Origin: Marinirhabdus gelatinilytica
GTDB taxonomy: Bacteria; Bacteroidota; Bacteroidia; Flavobacteriales; Flavobacteriaceae
NCBI RefSeq assembly: GCF_003353425.1
Contig: NZ_QRAO01000001.1
Location: 558,001-622,000, forward strand
Reading direction: 5' to 3'
Length of the DNA: 64,000 bases
The translations under genes and the position numbers were made by a program. Within the stretch, counting starts at the first letter, position 1; the number at the start of each line of letters is the position of its first letter. Below, one piece after another: positions 43,852 through 52,815 of this stretch. The notes below the pieces were generated by a model. It did not search any database. It was not told the origin of the DNA and worked only from the letters and a program-made list of their open reading frames with translations.

Positions 43852-45776
43852 TTACAAGAATCCTAACAACACTGTGCTTGTGCATTTCCGTAGGCACCTT
43901 TGGCCAAGAGTCCCAAGATTTTCTGAAATATAAAAACCTATATCCAGAGGATAGGTACGTAAGGCTCCAGCAGGCACAAAATGTAGAGATTGACCTATCG
44001 AGGGATAAAATAACCATTGTCCAGAATTTTATTGAAGAAGATCTTTACCTGGACGATGGCGCCAATCTCAACTCCAAGGAGTCTCTCAATTTTTCTTCCT
44101 TTTATGAGTTGGAATCCATAGAGGCCAGCTCTTTTAGTTTCGATGGCGGCAAGTACCGTAAGGAAACAGTAGAGAATTTTACCGAACGGGACGACCAGAG
44201 CAGATCTTTTTACGATGATACCAAGACCATAAACTTTGTGTATAAAAACCTCAGGAAAGGCTCCAAAACAAGGCTCGAGTATAAAGAGAACGTTAAGGAC
44301 CCACGCTTTCTTAGCCCATTCTTTTTCGGAAATTATTACCCTATAGAAAACAGTAGTCTAGAGATTGAAGTCCACAAAGATATAGACATACGGTTCCTCG
44401 AATTCAATACCGAAGGGATCGACGTTCAATATGAAAAAGAGGAAAAAAGAAACAAGAACATTTATAGATGGCGAATAAAAAACATAGACAAGTTTGAATA
44501 TGAACCTAATGCACCAACTTTTAAGAGCGTAGTCCCGCATATTATACCCGTGATAAACTCCTATAAGGTTGATGGAAAAAAGATTTCGGTACTCAACGAT
44601 GTTTCAGACTTGTACAACTGGTACGCCTCACTGGTAAAAAATGTAAATACCAAGGAAAGCAGTAAAGACCTTAAAAATACAGTAAACACCCTAGTATCGG
44701 GCCTGGAAACAGACCTCGAAAAGGTAAGGGCTATTTACTATTGGACACAGGAAAACATAAAGTACATTGCTTTCGAGTATGCCCTAGGTGGGTTTATTCC
44801 TAGGGAAGCCAACGATGTTTTCAACAAAAAATATGGCGACTGTAAGGACAATTCCAGCATCTTAAAAGAAATGCTAAAAATAGCAGGTATCCAGGGAAGT
44901 TTAACCTGGGTGGGCACTAGGGAAATACCCTATACGTACAAACAAGTTCCCACGCCCTTGGTGGATAACCACATGATTTTGTCCTACACAGAAAATGGGG
45001 AGACCTATTACCTAGACGCAACGGGAAGGTATACCCCTTTGGATATGCCAACTTCTTTTATTCAAGGAAAAGAGGCGCTGGTAGAAAATGGCCCCGATGC
45101 CTTTTCTATAAAGCAAATTCCTATTGTTCCAGCTTCAAGAAATTCGATAACCGAGAGTACAACCTTGCGCTTGGAAGGGGATAGGTTGGTGGGTGCTTCA
45201 AAAGCAAGTTTGACGGGCTACCCGAAAAGTCGGTTTTTCTCCAATCTGGAAAACATGGACAGCAAGTCCCAAATAGATATTTTATATAAAGACTTCTTTG
45301 AAAAAGGCAACAACAAATTCCTCATACAAACCTATACCGAAAACAATAAGTATAGCTACGAACTTCCTTTCTTGGTAGATTACGAATTTTCCATCGAAGA
45401 TTACGCAAGAAAATTGGGCGACGAAATATACATAAACCTCAATTTAAACAAGTTGGCGTCAATGTATAAAACCGAAGAAGATAGAGAGCTCCCTGTTGAA
45501 TATGACTTTAAGCAAAAATTTTCGCATACCACAACATTCCAAATTCCTGCTGGGTACAAGGTTACCTATTTGCCAGAGAATGTAGTAGCCTCTAACGAGC
45601 TTATGGATATTAAGGTAAGCTATCAAGACAAAGGAGACAGTATTGTTTACAACCAAGAAATACTGGTAAAATTCATTATTCTGGATACCGCCCAACAGCA
45701 ACAACTCAATAAATTAATAGAACAGGCCGAAAAAGCCTACAAAGAAGTTTTAGTCCTAAAAAAATCAGCACCATGA
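43848..45776 (+). CDS. DUF3857 and transglutaminase-core protein, intact triad
   Basis: This 642-residue exported protein has a signal peptide (MITRILTTLCLCISVGTFGQ), a DUF3857 beta-rich domain up to about residue 250, then a transglutaminase-like core. Catalytic residues are in place: Cys-332 in YGDCKDNSS, His-375 in DNHMIL and Asp-390 in YLDATGRYTPL. A C-terminal beta domain follows. Related DUF3857 proteins of Bacteroidota are often neighbours of uncharacterised envelope genes. Reaction may be transamidation or peptide/amide hydrolysis. It overlaps both neighbours by the ATGA arrangement, so all three are one operon. Confidence 0.9.
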   Translation: MITRILTTLCLCISVGTFGQESQDFLKYKNLYPEDRYVRLQQAQNVEIDLSRDKITIVQNFIEEDLYLDDGANLNSKESLNFSSFYELESIEASSFSFDGGKYRKETVENFTERDDQSRSFYDDTKTINFVYKNLRKGSKTRLEYKENVKDPRFLSPFFFGNYYPIENSSLEIEVHKDIDIRFLEFNTEGIDVQYEKEEKRNKNIYRWRIKNIDKFEYEPNAPTFKSVVPHIIPVINSYKVDGKKISVLNDVSDLYNWYASLVKNVNTKESSKDLKNTVNTLVSGLETDLEKVRAIYYWTQENIKYIAFEYALGGFIPREANDVFNKKYGDCKDNSSILKEMLKIAGIQGSLTWVGTREIPYTYKQVPTPLVDNHMILSYTENGETYYLDATGRYTPLDMPTSFIQGKEALVENGPDAFSIKQIPIVPASRNSITESTTLRLEGDRLVGASKASLTGYPKSRFFSNLENMDSKSQIDILYKDFFEKGNNKFLIQTYTENNKYSYELPFLVDYEFSIEDYARKLGDEIYINLNLNKLASMYKTEEDRELPVEYDFKQKFSHTTTFQIPAGYKVTYLPENVVASNELMDIKVSYQDKGDSIVYNQEILVKFIILDTAQQQQLNKLIEQAEKAYKEVLVLKKSAP

Positions 45777-47737
45777 TAAAGAATGTTTTTGTTTGTATTG
45801 TACTTTTCATTACGGCAACCGCTTTAGCACAAAAGCCAATCTACAAATCCTACAACTGGGAAAAGGAGCCAAGCTTTAAGGTGCCAGAAGCCAAAGACGA
45901 AAAAATAGCGACCCTAAAGCACGCTGTAGTTGCCGAATTGTATATGGACAGAAAAGAAGAGCTCACCGAGTACTTCCTTGAGCACGAGGTGCTATGGCTA
46001 AACAGTAACGAAAAGATTGAAGAGTACAACAAGATTTACCTTCCCTATTCCAACACATCAAAAATTGTGGTCAACAAAGCAAGGGTAATATCGAAAGATG
46101 GGAAAATCACGGAGATAGACCCTTCAAAGATATTCGAGTCCAAGAATGAGGAAACCGGTGCCTTGGTACAGTATTTTGCGCTGGAAGGAATAGAAAAGGG
46201 TAGCATTGTAGAACATATTTATGTTTACGAACGTTCGCCCAAGATCAATGGAAATCGCATTAGTCTACAAAACTACATGCCCAAGAACAATGTAACCTTC
46301 GACCTATATGCCCCCTCACATTTGGACTACAAATTTAAGAGCTACAATGGTGCACCAGAAGTAACAAAGATGGAAGATATAGAAGACAGGAACCATTGGG
46401 GTATCACCGCTACAGACTTTACGGGCGTAGCCGAAGAAGAAGTCTCTGCATATTGGGCATCTACCGCCTTTTTGGTGTACGTGCTGGACGGGAACACTGC
46501 GGCGGGCACCGTTGGGATAACGTCCTATAGCACACTTGTAAAAAGGTTGTTTCCATATTATTATCCAGAACACTCAAAACGAACACAACGAAATATTGAA
46601 AAGTTTGCAAAAGATGCCATTGGTAATAGCAAGGAAACAGAAGAGAAAATAAGAAGCTTGGATCGCTACATAAAATCCAACGTATACCTTTCTGATTCGG
46701 GAAGCGATGATGCAAAGGATATTGATGAAATCCTCAAAAACAAGGTCGCAAACGAAACGGGAGTGCTTAGATTGTACATAACCCTGCTTACCTCTCTTGG
46801 TATAGAGCACGAGATGGTCATTACCAGCGATCGTCAACATATAAAATTCGACAAAAATTTTGAGGCCTATAACTTCTTGTCAGATTTTCTAATCTATTTC
46901 CCAGAATTCAACACCTACCTTTCTCCTACAGAATATGAAACTAGGTATGGTTTTCCACCACCTTTCCTAACCGATAACTACGGGCTCTTCATTAAAAAAG
47001 TTAAACTTGGAGACTATACCTCCGGAGTAGGTGAAATAAAATACATCCAGCCCAACACGGCAGACCAGACGGTGGATAATATGTTAATTGACATTTCTTT
47101 TGAAAAGGATAATATTTCAAAAATCATCGTGGATTATACACGTGAAATGGGTGGCTATTACAGTAGTTTTATACAGCCCTTTATCCACTTGGTTAAAAAG
47201 GAGGACAAAGACGAGCTCATGGAGAGCTTCATTAAGAATATAAACGAGAACGTAACCATAAACAGTAAAGAGATAGTAAACGGAAAACCAGAACTTTTTG
47301 GGATAAAACCATTTACCATTGTGCTTAATTACGATAGTGAAGCTTTTGTGGAAAAAGCAGGTAACAAGTATTTGTTCAAGATAGGCGAACTAATAAGCAA
47401 ACAAATTGAAATGTACCAAGAAAGCGAGAGGGTCCTGGATGTAGAAGAAAGGCACACACGTACCTATTTGCGTACCATAACCATGGAAATTCCCGAGGGA
47501 TACGAGATTGCCAATCCAGACGATATCAACATAAAACACGAGTACAGCAGTAACGGTGAGCCCTTCTTTTCGTTCCACTCCCATTACAAAATAGAGGACA
47601 ACCTACTCACCATAACTGCAGATGAGTACTACCATAAAAATAAGGTAGATGTCTCTTTATACGAAGAATACAGAAAAGTAGTGAATAGCGCAGCAGACTT
47701 CAATAAAATTACACTGGTACTGCAACCTGTTCAATAA
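45773..47737 (+). CDS. DUF3857 protein with degenerate transglutaminase core
   Basis: The 654-residue exported protein (MIKNVFVCIVLFITATALAQ) has the same plan as the previous gene: DUF3857 domain, transglutaminase-like region, C-terminal beta domain. At the position of the catalytic Cys (YGDCKDN in the neighbour) it has KVANETGV, so the Cys is replaced by Glu-328, and the His/Asp motifs are not recognisable. It should be catalytically dead, but the fold seems kept over the full length. It starts within the stop of the active paralogue. A partner or regulator role is an inference. A 182-nt gap with tandem repeats separates it from a histidine kinase gene. Confidence 0.85.
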   Translation: MIKNVFVCIVLFITATALAQKPIYKSYNWEKEPSFKVPEAKDEKIATLKHAVVAELYMDRKEELTEYFLEHEVLWLNSNEKIEEYNKIYLPYSNTSKIVVNKARVISKDGKITEIDPSKIFESKNEETGALVQYFALEGIEKGSIVEHIYVYERSPKINGNRISLQNYMPKNNVTFDLYAPSHLDYKFKSYNGAPEVTKMEDIEDRNHWGITATDFTGVAEEEVSAYWASTAFLVYVLDGNTAAGTVGITSYSTLVKRLFPYYYPEHSKRTQRNIEKFAKDAIGNSKETEEKIRSLDRYIKSNVYLSDSGSDDAKDIDEILKNKVANETGVLRLYITLLTSLGIEHEMVITSDRQHIKFDKNFEAYNFLSDFLIYFPEFNTYLSPTEYETRYGFPPPFLTDNYGLFIKKVKLGDYTSGVGEIKYIQPNTADQTVDNMLIDISFEKDNISKIIVDYTREMGGYYSSFIQPFIHLVKKEDKDELMESFIKNINENVTINSKEIVNGKPELFGIKPFTIVLNYDSEAFVEKAGNKYLFKIGELISKQIEMYQESERVLDVEERHTRTYLRTITMEIPEGYEIANPDDINIKHEYSSNGEPFFSFHSHYKIEDNLLTITADEYYHKNKVDVSLYEEYRKVVNSAADFNKITLVLQPVQ

Positions 47738-47838
47738 CAGCAATTCTATATCTGTTTACTACCCTTTCGAGCACTGGGGTGCCAGAATATGGGTAATGAT
47801 TGCATAAAAGCTATAGTTTTCAACCCTTTAAAGATTCT

Positions 47839-47908
47839 TCAAATTCTAACTCAAACCTCTCAAATTCTAATCCAAACAACATAAAATGGGTCCTTTGTGA
47901 TATTTTCG
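47839..47908 (+). promoter_or_regulatory. Direct repeats and near-consensus -7 box before the histidine kinase gene
   Basis: TCAAATTCTAACTCAAAC (47839-47856) and TCAAATTCTAATCCAAAC (47860-47877) are 16/18 identical and spaced 21 bp apart, two helical turns. TATTTTCG (47901-47908) is a 7/8 match to the -7 box. No -33 element is seen where expected. This is what an activator-dependent promoter looks like. Confidence 0.5.
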
Positions 47909-47919
47909 TCTTTTAATTT

Positions 47920-49887
47920 ATGTGTATGAGGCTATTTACGTTTCTAGTTGCTTTTTTATTTTGTGTTTCATGGGTGTTTGCTCAGGACACAATAATCGAT
48001 AGCCTTCAAAACAAAGTGGCTCAAACCTCCAGCCCTCTTGAAAAAGCAAAGGGATACAACGCTATTGCAAACCTCTACAAGTACAGCGATCCCAATAAAA
48101 TGTTGGAGTTCGGCAAGAAAGCCCTTTCCATTTCAGAAGACAACAACCTAAACATCCAAACGGGAAATGCATACCTAAATTTAGGGACTGCAAATATTAT
48201 TTTGGGAGATTATAAAACGGCTATGGATCAGTTTGTCTGGGCAAAGTCAATTTTTGAAGAAGTACCAGAGACCACCCAAAACCGTGAAGAAACCAAAATG
48301 GGAACCGCAAAAGCTATTGGCTATATGGGAGTTGTTTTTTCAGAGCAGAGCAATTATACCAAGGCATTAGAGTGCTACCTCAAGGCTGCTAAAATGTATG
48401 AAGACCTACAGGATATGGGCCAAGCTTCAAAAATATTCAACAATATAGGAGTAGCATACAAATCACAGGGAGCCACAGAAAAGGCATTGGAGTATTTTTT
48501 AAAGGCTTTGGAGATACAGGTAGAGCTAGCAGATGTGAACAAGGGAATTACACAAACCAACATTGCCAATATCTATTTTAACCAGGACAGGTTAGAAAAA
48601 GCTTTTCAATACTATACCGCAGCCAAAAGCAGTATCGATGAAAACCCTAACCCAAGAGCTCTGGGAGAATGGTACAACAATATAGGACGATATTACAGTG
48701 CCCAAAATTATCCTGATAAAACATTGGATAGTTGGGAAAGAGCAATCAAATCCTTTAAAAGCATTGGAGATAAGTTTGGTCTGGCAGATACGTATTTACT
48801 CATTGCTGAATTCCAAAAAGAAAATAATAATGCAACACAAGCTGTAGCAACTGCCAATACGGCATTGCAATTAGCCTCCGAGACCAATGTGCTGGAACAG
48901 ATCGCAGTAGCAGAAAAACTGCTAAGTGATAGTTATGCGCAAATAGGGAATACTTCCAAAGCCTTACAACACTATAAAGCATATAGCACGGCAAGAGATA
49001 GCCTCTATAAAAGGAACGATGTAAGAAAAGCGGTAGAAGCAGCCATGAACTATGAGTTTGAAAAGAAGGAACTATTGCGAAAGGAAGAAAACCAAAAGCG
49101 GGAGCTTTTGCTTAAAGAAGAAGCCAAGAGTAATACTATGAAACTGCTGTTCGGGGCGTTGATCGCCTTACTGCTATTTGGGATAGGGTTTTTGATCTAC
49201 AATCGCCAACAGCTTAAGAAAACACTTACGCTCCAAAAAGAACTGGCAGAATACGAGCAAAAAGCATTGCACCTGCAAATGAACCCACACTTTGTCTTTA
49301 ACTGTTTGGGGTCTATTTCCAGTTTTATTGTGCAGAATGGGACCGATAGCGCTATAAAATACCTCTCAAAATTCTCAAAATTGATGCGATTGACGCTGGA
49401 ATATTCAAAGGAATCGCTTATTCCTATAGACAAGGAGATAGAAAGCCTTCAGAATTATCTGGAACTGGAGCAGCTACGATTCAACAACAAGTTCAATTTC
49501 AGTATAACCAAGGATCCTGCCATAGAGGACGACGTGGCCTTGCCCCCATTGTTGATCCAGCCATTTATTGAAAATTCCATCATTCACGGTGTAGTACCCA
49601 AACAGGAAAAAGGGGAAATCTCCATTTCCTTTTCGGTTTCTGAAACTTCCCTACAGTGTATTATAATAGACAATGGAGTGGGGATAGAACAATCCAGAAA
49701 AAATAAACAAAACTTGGTACTGGCCCATAAATCGATGGCATTGGGAATTATACAAAAACGACTGGAGATGATTACCGAAGCTACCCAAAAGCAGGCCAAT
49801 ATAAGCATTGAAGAGTTAGCCCAAAATGGGGAGGTGACGGGCACCAAAGTGGTTCTACAACTCCCTTTACAATATGAAAACGGCTAA
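47920..49887 (+). CDS. TPR-containing LytS-type sensor histidine kinase
   Basis: The 655-residue protein has a signal-like N-terminus (MRLFTFLVAFLFCVSWVFAQ), a periplasmic TPR region with repeats such as ALECYLKAAKMYEDLQDMGQ and AFQYYTAAKSSIDENP, a membrane helix (KLLFGALIALLLFGIGFLIY), a coiled coil, and a His-kinase domain with LHLQMNPHFVFNCLGSISSF (phosphorylated His-457). Its ATPase domain has LPPLLIQPFIENSIIHGVV. The domain order TPR-membrane-LytS-type kinase is common in Bacteroidota. The LytTR regulator gene follows 20 nt downstream. An ATG at 47926 is the alternative start. Confidence 0.93.
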   Translation: MCMRLFTFLVAFLFCVSWVFAQDTIIDSLQNKVAQTSSPLEKAKGYNAIANLYKYSDPNKMLEFGKKALSISEDNNLNIQTGNAYLNLGTANIILGDYKTAMDQFVWAKSIFEEVPETTQNREETKMGTAKAIGYMGVVFSEQSNYTKALECYLKAAKMYEDLQDMGQASKIFNNIGVAYKSQGATEKALEYFLKALEIQVELADVNKGITQTNIANIYFNQDRLEKAFQYYTAAKSSIDENPNPRALGEWYNNIGRYYSAQNYPDKTLDSWERAIKSFKSIGDKFGLADTYLLIAEFQKENNNATQAVATANTALQLASETNVLEQIAVAEKLLSDSYAQIGNTSKALQHYKAYSTARDSLYKRNDVRKAVEAAMNYEFEKKELLRKEENQKRELLLKEEAKSNTMKLLFGALIALLLFGIGFLIYNRQQLKKTLTLQKELAEYEQKALHLQMNPHFVFNCLGSISSFIVQNGTDSAIKYLSKFSKLMRLTLEYSKESLIPIDKEIESLQNYLELEQLRFNNKFNFSITKDPAIEDDVALPPLLIQPFIENSIIHGVVPKQEKGEISISFSVSETSLQCIIIDNGVGIEQSRKNKQNLVLAHKSMALGIIQKRLEMITEATQKQANISIEELAQNGEVTGTKVVLQLPLQYENG

Positions 49888-49907
49888 ATTTACCAGAAAC
49901 ACACTTT

Positions 49908-50669
49908 ATGATAAGCGCAGTTTTAGTAGACGACGATAAAAACCTCCGTAACGGGATGAAAAAACTATTGGCTCGTTTTGCACCATCGATTTCAATTGTT
50001 GGAGAGGCAGACAGTGTTGCCACTGGAGTTGCTGTGATACAAAGATCACAACCGCAGGTAGTATTCCTGGACATTCAGTTGAACGATGGGACGGGGTTCG
50101 ATATTTTGGAAAAAGTTGCAGCGGCAAACCAAACGATATCCTCAAACATCGTATTTATAACTGCCCACGAACAATATGCTATCAAGGCGTTCAGGTTCAG
50201 TGCGCTGGATTTTTTACTGAAGCCGGTAGATCCCGAGGAGCTTCAGAAGGTAATCGAGAAAATTAAGAGCGTGGTACAAAAAAAGAGTGACTTTTCGCAC
50301 ATAGACCTGTTGCTGGAGAATATAAGAAAGAACGTGGACAACTTTAAGCGCATTGCATTGTCAACCTCGGATGGGATTCATCTTTTTGATATCAGCAATA
50401 TTATACGCTGTGAGAGTGAAGATAATTATACCAAGTTCTATATAGAGGACCATAAGCCCGTGCTTATTTCAAAAACCCTCAAGGAATATGAGGAATTACT
50501 GGGCGAGCATAATTTTGAGCGCATCCACCAGTCGCACTTAATAAATTTGAATTACTTGAAATCTTATATAAAAAAGGATGGTGGCTATGTGGTGATGGCA
50601 GATGGGAGCAGGTTGCCCATTTCACAGAGAAAACGAGAACGATTGCAAACTATCTTAAAGACGATGTAG
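49908..50669 (+). CDS. LytTR-family response regulator
   Basis: This 253-residue response regulator has a receiver domain (MISAVLVDDDKNLRNGMKKL; phosphoacceptor Asp-55 in VVFLDIQLNDG; VFITAHEQYAIKAF; DFLLKPVD) and a LytTR DNA-binding domain (ISNIIRCESEDNYTKFYIED, FERIHQSHLINLNYLKSYIK, GSRLPISQRKRERL). It should be phosphorylated by the kinase encoded just upstream and bind direct-repeat DNA. The repeats at 47839-47877 are candidate targets, though their spacing differs from classical LytTR sites. Cytoplasmic. Confidence 0.94.
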   Translation: MISAVLVDDDKNLRNGMKKLLARFAPSISIVGEADSVATGVAVIQRSQPQVVFLDIQLNDGTGFDILEKVAAANQTISSNIVFITAHEQYAIKAFRFSALDFLLKPVDPEELQKVIEKIKSVVQKKSDFSHIDLLLENIRKNVDNFKRIALSTSDGIHLFDISNIIRCESEDNYTKFYIEDHKPVLISKTLKEYEELLGEHNFERIHQSHLINLNYLKSYIKKDGGYVVMADGSRLPISQRKRERLQTILKTM

Positions 50670-50754
50670 CGAATTCTAAATGAAACCATCTATTTGCTCA
50701 TTGAGCTGCTGCATACTTAAAGGACATACGTACATTTATTGAAAATTAACTATT

Positions 50755-52743
50755 ATGAAAAAATTACTTCTTCTCCTGCTACTAGTCACGGGTGCTGCCA
50801 GTGCTCAAATCGTAAACATTCCGGATCCAGCTTTTAAAGCTGAATTGATCGCCGATGGTGTGGACACCAATATGGATGGTGAAATACAGGTGACAGAAGC
50901 AATGGCGACAATAGCGATTGATTTGGAAACGCTGGAGATTACAGATCTTACGGGGATTGAAGCTTTTGTAAACCTGGAAACTTTTCAATCTATACATATA
51001 TCGCCAACAGTTGTGGACCTCACAAGCAACATAAACTTAACCCAAGTAGAAATAGTTGATTCAGCAATTAGTCCTATAGCTTCTATTGACATTTCATCAT
51101 GTACCGCACTTGAAGAACTTATCATATCCGGAACTTCAATTACTAGCTTGGATTGTACTACCAACGTAAATTTAACGGCATTATATATAGCTGGAAACTC
51201 TTTGCTCGAAACAGTTTTTATAAAGAACGGAAGTGATGAGAGTTCAAATATGGGTCCAGGAAGTTGGTTGGAAAATTGGTTGTTCGGAAACAATCCTAGC
51301 TTGCTGTATGTATGCGCAGATGAGTTTCAAGTTCAAGAAATACAGGGCTTCGCAGGGACAAACTATAATGTAAACAGCTACTGCAACTTCCCTCCTGGAG
51401 GCGATTATAATACCATTACAGGTGTTTCTAGGTTTGATGAAGAGAATGATGGATGTGACCTTACCGATCTTGCCATTCCCTATCAAAAATATAATGTTGA
51501 CCTCAATGGAGGTGCCAATTCCACCGTATATGCAGATAGCCTGGGTGTCTACAATTTGTATGTGGCCGAAACTGGAACCTATAATATTACCCCGGACCTG
51601 GAGAACCCGAGTTACTTTTCCATAACACCTTCGCCAGCGAGCGTAGTAGTTCCGGCTATAGACAACAGTATTGTGCAACAGGATTTTTGTATAACAGCAA
51701 ATGGGGTCAATCCAGATCTGGAAGTGGTTTTTGCTCCATTGGTACCTGCGAGTCCGGGCTTTCAAGCCTTTTACTTGCTCAGTTACAAAAACAAAGGAAA
51801 CCAAGCCATGGACGGTGATGTAACTTTTAATTTTGATGACAACGTTATAGATTTTATTGGAGCCTCTGCACAGCCGGACATAGAAGCGTTTGGAGAACTT
51901 ACTTTTAATTTTACAGATCTTGAGCCTCTGCAAACTGTGAACATCTATATGTATTTGTATATAAACAGTCCAACGGACACACCGCCAGTTAACATAGATG
52001 ACGTGCTAGAGTTCACTGCTACCATTAACCCTATTGCTGGGGACGAGTTTCCAAATGATAATATTTTTGATTTTGATCAAATAGTCGTTGGCTCTTACGA
52101 CCCAAACAATATAATTTGTATAGAGGGGGAAAGCGTAGCTACTACCTACATTGGAGAGTACCTGCACTATATAATCAATTTTGAAAACACGGGCAATGCC
52201 CCTGCCCAGAACATAGTGGTTACTATGGAGGTAGACCCAGAAGATTTTGACCAAGAAAGTTTGCGGGTACTTACAGCCTCTGATGACATGTACGTAAATG
52301 TGGTGGGCAATTTGGTCGAGTTTAATTTCCCTGAAATTTTCTTGGATACAGGTGGCCACGGTAACATACTCCTTAAAATGAAAACCAAGGAAACGTTAAC
52401 CACAGCGGACGAAGTAGCACTTCAGGCCAATATTTACTTTGACTATAATTTCCCGGTACTCACAAACGAAGCAGTTACATCTTTTAGAATATTGGGGGTA
52501 GATGGGTTTGATGTGTCACATATTTCGGTATTCCCTAATCCTACCAATAATATTGTAAACATCCAATCTCTTTCAACAATCAAAAATATTGAAGTGTACG
52601 ATGTACAAGGCAGAAAGATACAAGCGGTAGAAGCCACCCAGCAAAACACCCAAGTAGATATTTCAGCTTTAAGAACAGGGGTTTATTTCTTCTCGATCAA
52701 AACCGAAAAAGGAAGTACCGTGAAAAAGATAGTGAAACGTTAA
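50755..52743 (+). CDS. T9SS-secreted LRR-like surface protein
   Basis: The 662-residue protein has a signal peptide (MKKLLLLLLLVTGAASAQIV), then leucine-rich-like segments (ALEELIISGTSITSLDCTTN, LTALYIAGNSLLETV), beta-sandwich modules (GDYNTITGVSRFDEENDGCD; NPDLEVVFAPLVPASPGFQA) that resemble the DUF7619-type conserved repeat, and a C-terminal type A sorting domain: ISVFPNPTNNIVNIQSLSTI to GSTVKKIVKR. It should cross the outer membrane by T9SS and be fixed to the cell surface. It lies just after the two-component genes and may be a cargo of the same regulon, which is an inference. Confidence 0.9.
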   Translation: MKKLLLLLLLVTGAASAQIVNIPDPAFKAELIADGVDTNMDGEIQVTEAMATIAIDLETLEITDLTGIEAFVNLETFQSIHISPTVVDLTSNINLTQVEIVDSAISPIASIDISSCTALEELIISGTSITSLDCTTNVNLTALYIAGNSLLETVFIKNGSDESSNMGPGSWLENWLFGNNPSLLYVCADEFQVQEIQGFAGTNYNVNSYCNFPPGGDYNTITGVSRFDEENDGCDLTDLAIPYQKYNVDLNGGANSTVYADSLGVYNLYVAETGTYNITPDLENPSYFSITPSPASVVVPAIDNSIVQQDFCITANGVNPDLEVVFAPLVPASPGFQAFYLLSYKNKGNQAMDGDVTFNFDDNVIDFIGASAQPDIEAFGELTFNFTDLEPLQTVNIYMYLYINSPTDTPPVNIDDVLEFTATINPIAGDEFPNDNIFDFDQIVVGSYDPNNIICIEGESVATTYIGEYLHYIINFENTGNAPAQNIVVTMEVDPEDFDQESLRVLTASDDMYVNVVGNLVEFNFPEIFLDTGGHGNILLKMKTKETLTTADEVALQANIYFDYNFPVLTNEAVTSFRILGVDGFDVSHISVFPNPTNNIVNIQSLSTIKNIEVYDVQGRKIQAVEATQQNTQVDISALRTGVYFFSIKTEKGSTVKKIVKR

Positions 52744-52764
52744 TTGAGTAGGTGCGTTTATTTT

Positions 52765-52797
52765 AAACTCCCAATCATGTGAACATGGTTGGGAGTT
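52765..52797. terminator. Long hairpin between convergent genes
   Basis: AACTCCCAATCATG (52765-52778) pairs with CATGGTTGGGAGTT (52784-52797), one G-T pair. A clear T tract is missing, so it may be a weak bidirectional terminator or an RNA-stabilising structure. Confidence 0.6.
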
Positions 52798-52815
52798 ATA
52801 TATTTCGGGAGCTTT

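Noticed and set aside
51244-51933. 229-codon minus-strand frame within the LRR-like gene
   Set aside because: It is opposite a protein with signal peptide and sorting domain and has no recognisable domain.
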